A stretch of DNA of 51,679 nucleotides from positions 1 through 51,679 of the forward strand of contig NZ_JAUYQL010000063.1 of assembly GCF_030697305.1 (NCBI RefSeq), in the 5' to 3' direction. Source of the stretch: Phenylobacterium sp. (lineage in GTDB: Bacteria; Pseudomonadota; Alphaproteobacteria; Caulobacterales; Caulobacteraceae). A program made the position numbers and the translations under genes. The notes under the pieces were generated by a model. That model saw only the letters and a list, made by a program, of their open reading frames with translations. It ran no database searches and was not told where the DNA came from. Within the stretch, counting starts at the first letter, position 1, and the number at the start of each line of letters is the position of its first letter. Positions 36,013 through 44,283 of the stretch are shown piece by piece.

Positions 36013-36805
36013 ATGACTGACACCACCAACGCTTCGCTGCGACCGGCCCCGACGCTCTCGGTTGAGACGATCGACGCCATGAAGCGGCGCGGCATGGCCG
36101 CCTTTTCGCTGACGCTCGCCGACGCCCGGCAACTCACCCCGCACATGCGCCGTCTCAGCCTGGCCGTGCACGGTGATGATGCGTTTGAGCCCAAGCCCGG
36201 CCAGGACATGGTGTTCATGCTGCCGGACGATACGGGCGAGTTGAACCGTCGGCATTACAGCGTGCGCGGTTTCGATCGCGCGGCGCATCGACGTCGATGT
36301 GGTGCTGCACGGCGGTTCGACGCCCGGCACACGCTGGGCGCTGGATTCCAAGGCCGGCGACGCCGTGACAGCGTTCGGGCCGCGTGGCCGTAACGTCATC
36401 CAGCAAGGCGCCGACTGGCGACTGTTCATCGGCGACGAGACAACGTTGCCGCCGATCTTCGCCATGCTCGAGACGCTGCAGGCCGGCGAGAAGGCGCACG
36501 TGATCCTGGAGGTGGGAGACGAGGGCGAACGTCAGAGCGTCACCACCGCCGGCGACGTCACATTCCAGTGGATTTTCCGCGGCGGGCGGCACGCCGAGGC
36601 CTCCAGCCCGGCGCTGATCGAGGCGCTCGCCGGCTACGAGTTTCCGGCCGGCCGGGGCCACATCTACCTGCTCGGCGAGACCAGCACGATCCGTCGTCAG
36701 CGGCACGACCTGCTGGCCCGCGGGATCGCCAAGGAACAGATCTTCGGCGAAGGCTACTGGCGTCCGGGCCGGTTAGGCGGCCACGACCACCTCGAAGAGC
36801 ACTAG
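36013..36805 (+). pseudogene. Siderophore-interacting protein (SIP family), frameshifted
   Basis: ATG 36013 has an AGGGGAGA SD. The first frame reads through HMRRLSLAVHG and the flavin-binding RRHYSVRGFDRA, then turns to nonsense after about 36280. The second frame (from about 36284) continues the family with RIDVDVVLHGGSTPGTRWA, IGDETTLPPIFAMLE and a GYWRPG end. Removing one G in the GCGCGGCGC stretch (36277-36286) restores a full 263-residue ferric-chelate reductase. It is either a true pseudogene or a sequencing error in a GC repeat. The working protein would use flavin to release iron from siderophores. It overlaps the convergent gene by 3 bp. Confidence 0.85.
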
Positions 36806-37803
36806 ACGGCTCTGGACGAGCCCCGCCGGCGCGGCGCCGCACTTGAGCGCTCGAGCAACCGCGCCAGGGCTGCAGCAAGCAGCTCAGTGGAGCGCAGCTT
36901 GTCGCGCCACGAGAGCGCAATGATCGGGCCGACGTCGGTCTTGTTCACGTCGACGATGTAGATTCGTCCGCTCAGGCGATCGCGCAGGATGTCGAGGCCG
37001 CCCCAATCTAGGTTCATCGCTGCGCAGAAGCGCTCGATCGAGGCGAGCTCGTCGACGCTGAACACCGCCTCGGGCCGATGCAGGGTCACCGCGAGGTTGT
37101 GGATGGAGAACCGCGCCCGCGCCGGTTTGCGCTTGATCCAGACCGCTGCGGGGCGCCCGCCGATGCAGGGCGTGCGCAGGTCGTAGGTGAACGTCCCGTC
37201 GCTGGTGTCGACGAGCCGCTGGTAGCAGCGGCCCGGCTCGGCGGGCGTAGGGCAGGCGACTATGCGCCCGTCGTGGGCGCCGTTCAGCTCGCCCTTCTCG
37301 ACGGCCGGCCCGGTCCACAGCGCAGGATCGACGGTCAGGGGATAGCCGAACACCTGCTCGAACACCTCCGCCACCCGCGACTTGGAGATGTCGGGGCACT
37401 GGCCGTTCAGCGCCGGTGTGGAGGGCGGCGCGGCCCAAGTGGCGTCCTCGAAGGCGAAGTGCGCGTCGGCCTCCTGCGGGCTGGTCGCGACCCGCCCGCC
37501 CAGCCAGGCCAGCGCCGACCAAACCAGGTACCAGGGCCGCGGCCGGTTGGGCGTGAACCAGATGCGCGGACCTTCGCGGCCGCTCAGCATCAGCAACCAG
37601 GAGCGCGCCCGCACGACTAGATGATAGCCCAGCCATATGGCCGCCTCGCGGACCAGCGTGCGGTCAAGCGCGAGATCGGCGCCGGTGTCGAACACCCGCA
37701 CGCGGCCGCGCCGGATGCGGAAGTCCCTGAACCAGAAGCCGCGACGCCCGGCGCTGCCCGCGCCGCGCGCAGAGGAACCTGAAGCCGCGACGGGTTGGGA
37801 CAT
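36802..37803 (-). CDS. Conserved hypothetical protein with ATP-grasp-like C terminus
   Basis: A 333-residue protein with no confident family. Residues near the C terminus (LDWGGLDILRDR, then IYIVDVNKTDVGP) have the acidic-then-Asn spacing of an ATP-grasp metal site, and IGGRPAAVWIKRKPARARF earlier fits an ATP-grasp beta-hairpin. A possible role is ligation or sugar/peptide modification, but this is weak inference. A hydrophobic stretch (WYLVWSALAWLGG) is not clearly a membrane helix. ATG 37803 is preceded by GGAG at 8 nt; an upstream start at 37857 is possible. It is separated by 79 bp from the methyltransferase operon on the same strand. Confidence 0.6.
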   Translation of the reverse strand: MSQPVAASGSSARGAGSAGRRGFWFRDFRIRRGRVRVFDTGADLALDRTLVREAAIWLGYHLVVRARSWLLMLSGREGPRIWFTPNRPRPWYLVWSALAWLGGRVATSPQEADAHFAFEDATWAAPPSTPALNGQCPDISKSRVAEVFEQVFGYPLTVDPALWTGPAVEKGELNGAHDGRIVACPTPAEPGRCYQRLVDTSDGTFTYDLRTPCIGGRPAAVWIKRKPARARFSIHNLAVTLHRPEAVFSVDELASIERFCAAMNLDWGGLDILRDRLSGRIYIVDVNKTDVGPIIALSWRDKLRSTELLAAALARLLERSSAAPRRRGSSRAV

Positions 37804-37882
37804 GGGAAAGGCTCCGACGCGGGCGCCTGTCGTGAGGGCGGCGCGCATCCCACGCACTACGCTTGAGCTTGGCCGAGGTTCC

Positions 37883-38821
37883 TCAGGCGTCCTTGACCAT
37901 CACCGCGCCGACCGCCGCGATGCGCTCCACCCCCCAGTAGGCGCGACGCAGCAGAGTCGAGGGAAAGACGTCGGGATCGATCTCGCGGTAGTCGAGGCTG
38001 CAGCCCACATCACGACAGGTCGCCTCAAGTCGCGGGCGAAGGCTGTCGCCGTCCCGGGTTATCGCCGCGCCGCTGTAGAGCAGCATGCGCCCGCCTGGAG
38101 CGAGCCGCGCGAGGCCCGCCTGCGCCCAGGCCACCGACAGCTCGGACCCGAGCGCGCCGCCACCGCGGCTGTAGATCCTTCCGGTCTCTCCGCCGAGATA
38201 AGGGGGGTTGGCGAGCACGACGTCGAATGCGGCGCCGTCAGGCGGCAGGCCGTCCGAGTGGGACAGTTCGGCGTCGACGCCCGCGAATACGGCGTTGATG
38301 CGCGCCAGGGCGAGCGCGCGGGGATTGATGTCAGAGAGGCTCAGTTGTGCCCCCGCATTCAGGCTGGCGGCGACGATCCCGCCGACGCCTGCGCCCGCGC
38401 CGATGTCGACGATCCGCGCGCCCGCGCTCAAAGGCGGCGTTTCCATGCGGACGAAGTCGGCGAAGCGATAGCTGTCGGGCCCGAAGAATACGCTGTCGGC
38501 GCCACGCAATGGGAAGGCTGAGTGCAAGAACAGCAGCGAGCCCACGCTGGCGACGCGAAGCCCGCTGACGACCTTGCCGCCCAGGCTTTCGAGGATATCG
38601 CCTTCCCGCATCAGTCGGATCATCTGCGGATCGAAGGCGGCCGCATCGAACGGTAGATTCCAACCGAATATGTCATCGAGGTCGCGCGCATCCACCCGCC
38701 CGCGGCGCAGCAGGATACGCCGATGGGTGGCCGGCGCGGGCGTCGTGAACCGGTAGCCTGCGTCGGCCAGCCAGTTCAGCAGGGCGAGCCGCGCTGCCTC
38801 GACTCCAGCCGAAGGCTTCAC
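37883..38821 (-). CDS. Methyltransferase with NPPY motif
   Basis: A 312-residue SAM methyltransferase. SAM site VDIGAGAGVGG, acidic LSDINPRAL, then VVLANPPYLGG; the NPPY motif marks N-methyltransferases that act on amide or base nitrogens (HemK/PrmC, RlmG-like). The longer open frame is not real: GTG 38821 overlaps the stop of the upstream SRPBCC gene as GTGA and begins the conserved sequence. It is the third gene of a tightly overlapping operon (DUF3313 lipoprotein, SRPBCC protein, methyltransferase). Target is unknown. Confidence 0.85.
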   Translation of the reverse strand: MKPSAGVEAARLALLNWLADAGYRFTTPAPATHRRILLRRGRVDARDLDDIFGWNLPFDAAAFDPQMIRLMREGDILESLGGKVVSGLRVASVGSLLFLHSAFPLRGADSVFFGPDSYRFADFVRMETPPLSAGARIVDIGAGAGVGGIVAASLNAGAQLSLSDINPRALALARINAVFAGVDAELSHSDGLPPDGAAFDVVLANPPYLGGETGRIYSRGGGALGSELSVAWAQAGLARLAPGGRMLLYSGAAITRDGDSLRPRLEATCRDVGCSLDYREIDPDVFPSTLLRRAYWGVERIAAVGAVMVKDA

Positions 38822-39378
38822 CGATGCGCCCGCGCGACGGCTTCGCGCCGCAGCGCCAACATCGCCTGCGGCATGCCCTTGGCGACGGCCTGCCGGACGA
38901 GCGCCACGGGGACCGGGCCGTTGACCGCGACCTCGGTGCGGTAGTCCACATGCGTCCCGACGCCGCCGGCGATGGGCGAGAGGTTCCATTCGCCTTCCGA
39001 ACGCTTCCAGTCGCCGGCCACCCTGTGGAACGACAGCCTGCGAGGCGCCGTGAAGTCGGCGCGGAAAACGTTGCGCATTTCGGCCTTGAGCAGACCCCCG
39101 CGCAGTCTGTGCTCGCGGAGCTCCCATCGCCCGGCGGGGTCCTTCTGCAGGACCTTGCAGCTGATCAGCTTGGGCATGAACCGCGTCGCATGTTCGCAGT
39201 CGATCAGGGTGGCCCAAACCACCGCCGGCGGCGCGGCCACGTCCATCGTTGCGTGGATGCTGGCGGCCGATCCAGCCGAGGAGGCCGCGGTGACGACGGG
39301 AGGCGCATCATAGGCCTGGGCCAGGCTCGCCGTCGCCGCCGACCATGCCAGGGCGGCGAGCAGGATCGCGCGGCTCAT
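38818..39378 (-). CDS. Exported SRPBCC (START-like) protein
   Basis: A 186-residue protein with an N-terminal signal peptide (MSRAILLAALAWSAATASLAQA, cleavage after AQA likely). The remainder fits the SRPBCC/polyketide-cyclase fold: TMDVAAPPAVVWATLIDCEH, FMPKLISCKVLQ, and WNLSPIAGGVGTHVDYRT. The fold binds hydrophobic ligands in a cavity. It overlaps both neighbours by 4 bp, so all three are translationally coupled. Probably periplasmic; ligand is unknown. Confidence 0.85.
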   Translation of the reverse strand: MSRAILLAALAWSAATASLAQAYDAPPVVTAASSAGSAASIHATMDVAAPPAVVWATLIDCEHATRFMPKLISCKVLQKDPAGRWELREHRLRGGLLKAEMRNVFRADFTAPRRLSFHRVAGDWKRSEGEWNLSPIAGGVGTHVDYRTEVAVNGPVPVALVRQAVAKGMPQAMLALRREAVARAHR

Positions 39379-40157
39379 GGCGTCGCCACGCCGACCGGTT
39401 GCGGCTCAGCGGCGCGGGCTCCGCTCATGCCGGGCACATATAGGCCGGTGGCGACCTTGGCGAGGAAGCCTTCAGGACGGAAACGCGCGCCGTAGACGGC
39501 GCACGGGTCCGGTTTGTCGACATTGCGATGTTCGGCCTCTGGCGCTGTCATCGCTTTGGCGGCGGCGTCTGCGAACGGCTCGGCGAATTGCAAGGCGTCG
39601 CCGATGCGGCTGAGCGAGGGTCCGTCCGTGCCCACGGGGGTGGCGGCGCGGTTCCAGCTGATCGCGGCGAGCTGGCGGCCGTCGGGATGCATCAACTCGG
39701 CCTCGGCTCCCAACGCGCCAAGCGTGCCGGGCGCGCGCAGTTTGATCGGTCCAGGAATGAAGAAGCCGGCCGCCGCTGCGGCGGCCGATGCGGCGCGGCC
39801 GGTCGGCTGCACATTGGTCACCGCCGCACGCACGCGCGCGTCGGCCGCGTCGTCAGCGGCGATGGCGTAGCGCTCGGACAGTTCAAAGCAGAGCTGCGCG
39901 TCGACCTCGCGCAACAGCAGTTGACGTTCGGCGGGCGTCATCCATGCCGGATCAGCGCCGTCGGCGAAGCGGGTGGGCGCGATAAAGACCCGCTTCAGCC
40001 CCGCGAGCTCGTCGCCGCCCGCACGGGCGCTGACCTTGGCGCGCACGCCGCGCTTGTCGGGTTGAAGGCCGTCATAACCGCTGAGGAATCCGGACTGCGT
40101 CGCAGGGCTCGCACACGCGCCCAGCGTCAGCGCGATCAAAGCGAGAAGCATCCGCAT
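39375..40157 (-). CDS. DUF3313 family lipoprotein
   Basis: A 260-residue protein with a lipoprotein signal: MRMLLALIALTLGAC, lipobox LGAC with C15 as the lipidated Cys. The body matches DUF3313-type lipoproteins (SGYDGLQPD near the start, RVFIAPTRF, TPAERQLLLREVDAQL). Function is unknown for the family. ATG 40157 has an AAGGGAT SD. First gene of the three-gene overlapping operon. Confidence 0.82.
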   Translation of the reverse strand: MRMLLALIALTLGACASPATQSGFLSGYDGLQPDKRGVRAKVSARAGGDELAGLKRVFIAPTRFADGADPAWMTPAERQLLLREVDAQLCFELSERYAIAADDAADARVRAAVTNVQPTGRAASAAAAAAGFFIPGPIKLRAPGTLGALGAEAELMHPDGRQLAAISWNRAATPVGTDGPSLSRIGDALQFAEPFADAAAKAMTAPEAEHRNVDKPDPCAVYGARFRPEGFLAKVATGLYVPGMSGARAAEPQPVGVATP

Positions 40158-40297
40158 GGCGTTATCCCTTCAAGAAGACCTTGGTTTACGCGTCAGGCCC
40201 GCGTTCGTTGCGCCAGGCACGCCGTGCCTTGCGCGCGACAGCCCTTGGGATATCAGTCAGCCGACGCCTTTCGCGGCGCGCGGGCAGGAAGCCGGAC

Positions 40298-40465
40298 ATG
40301 ACTGAAGCGCCACCCCCAGAGGAAACGCCGATCCAGCGCGCCCTGCGGCTGAAGAAGGAAGCATTGGACGCCAAGCCCAAGCCGCCGCGCGGCGGGCGCT
40401 TCCAGCGCGAGCAGGCGGCCGCGGCGCACTCGACCTCGAAGTCCAAACCCTGGATGAGCCGTTAG
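40298..40465 (+). CDS. Small basic conserved protein (55 aa)
   Basis: 55 residues, Pro- and Lys-rich, starting at ATG 40298 with an AGGAA SD at 7 nt. It ends with SKSKPWMSR. Central segment ALRLKKEALDAKPKPP is a charged helix. The KPWM(K/S)R ending is familiar from short alphaproteobacterial hypothetical proteins, but function is unknown. It is 7 bp upstream of the next gene and heads a three-gene set of unknown small proteins. Confidence 0.7.
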   Translation: MTEAPPPEETPIQRALRLKKEALDAKPKPPRGGRFQREQAAAAHSTSKSKPWMSR

Positions 40466-40472
40466 GTAACTG

Positions 40473-40901
40473 ATGAACAGCAAGCCCGTCCTCCGCCGTC
40501 TCATCGACCTTCCCGGCGTCGCCGACCTGGAGCTGAAGGCGCTGATGAAGCGCGACTTCGCCGAGCCGCAGGCGCGAAGCGAATTCCCTGAGATCGACGC
40601 CTGCTCGCTGGCCATTTTCGGTCTGACGGCCGATCAGGCTGAGGATATCGCGCGTCCCGCCGGCTGGGACCGCGTCGAGCATCAGCCGATCCCGCGTCAG
40701 GTGGAGGCGTTCGAGGCGGCAGGCTGGGATGTCACCGACGACAAGCGTCGGCCCTTGCGCACCTTCGGCCATTTTAATCAGCAGCTCTGGCTGGCCCTGC
40801 GCGGCGTGGCCGGCGAACTGCCGTTCCAGGCCGAGGTCGAACAGGCCGATGCCTGGAGCACATCGCTGGCCGCCGATGCGGCCCGCTTCCGCAAGCGCTA
40901 A
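40473..40901 (+). CDS. Hypothetical protein (142 aa)
   Basis: A 142-residue soluble protein of unknown family (VLRRLIDLPGVADLELKALM at the N terminus). No signal peptide or membrane helix is visible. It sits 7 bp after the 55-residue gene and 72 bp before a 56-residue gene, and is probably co-transcribed with them. Codon use matches neighbouring real genes. Confidence 0.68.
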   Translation: MNSKPVLRRLIDLPGVADLELKALMKRDFAEPQARSEFPEIDACSLAIFGLTADQAEDIARPAGWDRVEHQPIPRQVEAFEAAGWDVTDDKRRPLRTFGHFNQQLWLALRGVAGELPFQAEVEQADAWSTSLAADAARFRKR

Positions 40902-40973
40902 GCCGTCATCGTGCGGCGTTGAACACAGATTAGCGGATCGCCCGATCGGGCGCTCGCCAGCCTCGGGGCAGAG

Positions 40974-41144
40974 ATGAAACCACCGATCAAGCGGCTCTCC
41001 GACCTGAAGGGAACGCCTCAGCGAACCGAGACCTACGCCCCGCCGACGCCGAAGGTGTCGCGCCAGAAGCCCGCCAAGGTGCTGACCGCCGCCGAACGAG
41101 CGGCGTTCCTGGCCTCCCGCCCTGACCTCAAGCCAAAAGGCTAG
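40974..41144 (+). CDS. Small basic protein (56 aa)
   Basis: 56 residues from ATG 40974 to TAG 41142-41144, with GGGGCAGAG upstream. Sequence is Lys/Pro-rich (MKPPIKRLSDLKG at the start) and ends in SRPDLKPKG. The short gene is directly followed by a strong terminator at 41160-41187, which supports its being the last gene of the transcript. Function is unknown. Confidence 0.6.
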   Translation: MKPPIKRLSDLKGTPQRTETYAPPTPKVSRQKPAKVLTAAERAAFLASRPDLKPKG

Positions 41145-41159
41145 GCGTCCGGATACGCA

Positions 41160-41187
41160 GAAGGCCCGCCATCGCTGGCGGGCCTTC
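41160..41187. terminator. Bidirectional terminator
   Basis: A perfect 12-bp stem (GAAGGCCCGCCA with its complement) and a TCGC loop between the plus-strand small-gene set and the convergent oxygenase B gene. No long T-run follows, but position and stem are typical. Confidence 0.85.
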
Positions 41188-41206
41188 CGATCATGTGCTG
41201 CGTTGC

Positions 41207-41230
41207 CCCTGAGCCATGGCGGGCTCAGGG
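41207..41230 (-). terminator. Second stem-loop downstream of oxygenase B
   Basis: A 9-bp stem (CCCTGAGCC with its complement) and a 6-nt loop, 15 bp after the oxygenase B stop on the minus strand. It forms a tandem pair with the hairpin at 41160-41187. Confidence 0.5.
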
Positions 41231-41245
41231 AAACGCTATCGGCCC

Positions 41246-42559
41246 CTAGTCGTCGGTGGTTTCCGCGTGCTGACCGGTGGTCAGTCGCGCGTTCCATTCA
41301 CGCCAGAACACGCGCATCTGCAGCTCGCCCGGGCCGCCTTTGACGTTGCCGTTCATCCCGCGCGAGATGTCCGACCACTCGACTTCCTTGTGGGTCGCGA
41401 AACCCATCTGGCAGCCTTCGAGGCCTTCCACGTCGTCGGGCGTCGCGAAGCCGCCCGGACCCTGGAAACCCAGGTACCATTCGAGACGCGCCTTACGCAG
41501 GGCGGGGGTGTCTTCCTTGGGCATGGCCGCCCAGCCGTTGATCTCCATGTAGTCCGTGCTCGTGGGGTAGAAGGTGCGGAACACGAACCAGCCGTCGATG
41601 ATGATCAGGTTGGGGAAGATCAGGTAGTTGCCGGCGCCGCCTTCGATCATGCGGGCCTTTTCCGGTCCATGACCGTCGACCAGGAACTTGCGGTACGCCG
41701 CGAATTCCTCAGGCGCGTACTTCTCAAGGTACGGCGTGGCCACGCCGCCGAGGCGCGCTGCCGTCGGCAGGCTGCCGGTCACGTGGCCGTTGCCAAGCGG
41801 AACCGCGCCGATGCGCGCGTTGCCCACCTGAACCGACTCATCCATCGGCTGGGGACCGCCGCCCAGGCCGACGCTGGGCATCCATTGGGCGAAGAAGCGC
41901 TCGTGCGTGAAGGCGGCGTGGTAGCCGTCCATGCTGTTCTCGACGAGCAGCTTCCAGTTGGCCCGCATCGAATATTTGAAGTGGCCTTCGACGAACTCCA
42001 TGTCGCCCTTGTCCATCGTGTTGGCGATGACGCCTAGCGCGGCTTCGCCCATGTACGACTCGAACTCTTCAATGTCGGGGTCGAAGCTGATGAAGATCAG
42101 ACCACGGAAGTTATGCATCCGCGGGGCCGGCTCCAGGCCCAGGGATTCACGGTCGAAGGCTTCGCTGTAGGCTTCTTCGCCCGGAATGCCCTTGAGCTCG
42201 CCGCGGGTGTTGTAGATCCACCCATGGTAGAAACAGCGGAAGACCTCTGCGCCCGATCCCTTGTGCTCGCGACAGACCAGATTGCCGCGGTGGCGGCAGG
42301 TGTTCATCAGCGCGCGGATCTCTCCGTCGTCGCTGGTCACGAGGATGATCGGACGTCCAGCCACCGTGCGAGTGATGAAGTCGCCGGGCTTGGGGAATTC
42401 CGACACGTGGCCGGCGAACAGCCAGGCCTTGTCGAAGATCCGCTCACGCTCCAGCTTCAGGATGTCGTCGTCCACGAACGCCGAACGGTGCACCCGGAAG
42501 ATGCCGGATTCCTTGTCATCGATAATGAGACCGGCGGTGTTTTCACCAAAATCTGGCAT
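41246..42559 (-). CDS. Aromatic-ring-hydroxylating oxygenase alpha subunit (copy B)
   Basis: A 437-residue paralogue of the oxygenase alpha at 32039-33358, with identical key residues: Rieske C88/H90/C109/H112 and iron-site D211, H214, H219. ATG 42559 has a GAGGAGGAAT SD. The two differ most at about 225-290, after the His ligands, where the substrate pocket is expected, suggesting different substrate ranges. No beta subunit, ferredoxin or reductase is encoded beside it, so it probably borrows those of copy A. It lies near a second hydrolase and an MFS transporter. Confidence 0.93.
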   Translation of the reverse strand: MPDFGENTAGLIIDDKESGIFRVHRSAFVDDDILKLERERIFDKAWLFAGHVSEFPKPGDFITRTVAGRPIILVTSDDGEIRALMNTCRHRGNLVCREHKGSGAEVFRCFYHGWIYNTRGELKGIPGEEAYSEAFDRESLGLEPAPRMHNFRGLIFISFDPDIEEFESYMGEAALGVIANTMDKGDMEFVEGHFKYSMRANWKLLVENSMDGYHAAFTHERFFAQWMPSVGLGGGPQPMDESVQVGNARIGAVPLGNGHVTGSLPTAARLGGVATPYLEKYAPEEFAAYRKFLVDGHGPEKARMIEGGAGNYLIFPNLIIIDGWFVFRTFYPTSTDYMEINGWAAMPKEDTPALRKARLEWYLGFQGPGGFATPDDVEGLEGCQMGFATHKEVEWSDISRGMNGNVKGGPGELQMRVFWREWNARLTTGQHAETTDD

Positions 42560-42727
42560 CTGAATTCCTCCTCATTCGATAGCGGCGGTCGCGTGAATCC
42601 GACCTTTATCCAATTCCTGTGGCCGGTTCGCGTCGGCCGCGCGCCCGCTTAGCGCAGGCGACGGATCGTGTCGCCTGCCGCCGTCCTGACGATGCTGTCG
42701 CCCGCGGAAGCGTCAGCATCATGCCCT

Positions 42728-42744
42728 GAATGGCCTTACCATTC
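42728..42744. promoter_or_regulatory. Operator candidate upstream of oxygenase B
   Basis: GAATGG and CCATTC form a perfect 6-bp inverted repeat around CCTTA. The AATGG-N5-CCATT core equals that of the repeat at 33634-33654. It lies about 170 bp upstream of the oxygenase B start and close to the end of the MFS gene. Confidence 0.45.
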
Positions 42745-42837
42745 CATACATGATTTGCGCCGATCGGTCAGCGAAAACCTGCCCGGAGCTTCAGCAGCCC
42801 CTGAGACGTCTCGATCAGCTCGAGTTGAGCCCGAGAG

Positions 42838-44151
42838 CTACTCCGCCGGCGCGGTCTGCGGCGTCGGCGGAGCCGCGCGCTTGTCGGTCATCGGCCGGAC
42901 CAGGAAGGTCAGCGCCGCGCAGATCAGCCAGGTGCCGATCAGCACACGGTAGGCCCATGTATAGGCGCCGGTCGCGTCGAACATCGCCCCGGCGAAGAAC
43001 GGGCCGGACGCCATCGCGAAAGTGGTCAGGAACTGGGTCATGCCGGTGATCGAGCCCAGGTGCTTGCGCCCGAAGTAGGCCGGCCAGATCAGCGGCTGCA
43101 GCACCAGGAAACCGCCCAGCGCCAGGCCCTGGAACGCGGCCGCTGCGAACATCATCGTCTCGGTGTGCGCCATCAGATTGATGCCCACGCCCAGCGACGT
43201 GCAGATCGCCTGGATGACCACCGCATGCTGGACGCTCAGCCGATCGGCGACCGCGCCCCAGACGAACCGCGACAGGAATGAGAACACGCCATAGACCGCC
43301 AGCCCCCAGGCCGCGACCTCGGCGCTGAAGCCGAGGCTCCTGTAGAACGGCACCATGCTGGAGGCGTTTGTCGACATCGAGAACAGGCCGATGCTCATGG
43401 CCAGCGTCAGCAGCCAGAGCGTCGGCGAGCGCATCGCCTCGCTCAGCGTGTAACTCCGCTCGCTCGCCGCCGAGACCTGGACGCGTCCGGCGGCCGCGGG
43501 CTTGGGGGCGGCGCCGTCGTCGGGGAGCAGTCCCATGTCCTCTGGCGCGCGGCGCACGAACGGCAGGAACGGGATCAGCAGGGCGATGGTGAGCGCGCCC
43601 ATCCATACCCACCCTTCTCGCCAGCCCGCGGTGTCGTTGATGGCGTTGGCGATGGGACTCATGATGAGGGCGGAGACGCCGCTGCCGGACACCGCGATGC
43701 TCATCGCCAGGCCGCGCTTGGCGACGAACCACTTGGGGATCAGCACGGCCGACAGCAGCCTTCCGGTGCCGATGCTGCCGACCCCGCCCAGGACGCCGAA
43801 CAGCAGGATGAACACCCACGGGTCCTTGACCCAATAGAGCGCGATCATCGAGCCGCCGTCGAGCAGCACGCCGACGAGGGTGATGATCCACGGACCATGC
43901 TTGCGGTCGAAGTACTTGCCGACCAGCAGGCCGCCGAACCCGCCCACCAGCCAGCGCACGGTCAACGCGCCCATGATCTCGGCGCGCGGCCAGCCAGTAT
44001 CGGCCTGCATGGGCCCGACGAACACCTGCAGCGCCCAGAACGCCATGCCGTTGCTGACGAACATCGACATGAAGCCGGCGGCGACGATGGTCCAGCCGAA
44101 GTAAAACGGCAGGCCGAACGGGCGGCGCTTCGCGGTGGTGTCGAGGGTCAT
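42838..44151 (-). CDS. MFS transporter (OFA/monocarboxylate-type)
   Basis: A 437-residue inner-membrane protein with about 12 helices, split by a cytoplasmic loop near 215-240. MFS signs are GLLVGKYFDRKHGPW after helix 2 and VWGAVADRLSVQHAV in the second half. It lies between oxygenase B and hydrolase B on the same strand, so uptake of the aromatic acid or efflux of an intermediate is the likely role (inference). ATG 44151 has only a modest AGG SD at 9 nt. Confidence 0.87.
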   Translation of the reverse strand: MTLDTTAKRRPFGLPFYFGWTIVAAGFMSMFVSNGMAFWALQVFVGPMQADTGWPRAEIMGALTVRWLVGGFGGLLVGKYFDRKHGPWIITLVGVLLDGGSMIALYWVKDPWVFILLFGVLGGVGSIGTGRLLSAVLIPKWFVAKRGLAMSIAVSGSGVSALIMSPIANAINDTAGWREGWVWMGALTIALLIPFLPFVRRAPEDMGLLPDDGAAPKPAAAGRVQVSAASERSYTLSEAMRSPTLWLLTLAMSIGLFSMSTNASSMVPFYRSLGFSAEVAAWGLAVYGVFSFLSRFVWGAVADRLSVQHAVVIQAICTSLGVGINLMAHTETMMFAAAAFQGLALGGFLVLQPLIWPAYFGRKHLGSITGMTQFLTTFAMASGPFFAGAMFDATGAYTWAYRVLIGTWLICAALTFLVRPMTDKRAAPPTPQTAPAE

Positions 44152-44244
44152 GGGAATCGCCTGATCGCGGTTTTTGGCTATCGCATCAGGTTAGCGGCCA
44201 GGCCGGCGGTGTCTGGCCATTTTCGGACCTTATGGGGGCAATCG

Positions 44245-44271
44245 TCCCGGCGCCGCGTGGCGACGCCGGGA
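44245..44271 (-). terminator. Stem-loop downstream of hydrolase B
   Basis: An 8-bp stem (TCCCGGCG with its complement) and an 11-nt loop, 12 bp after the hydrolase B stop and before the MFS gene. No T-run is seen; it is a partial terminator at best. Confidence 0.4.
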
Positions 44272-44283
44272 GCGTCGCGCCGC

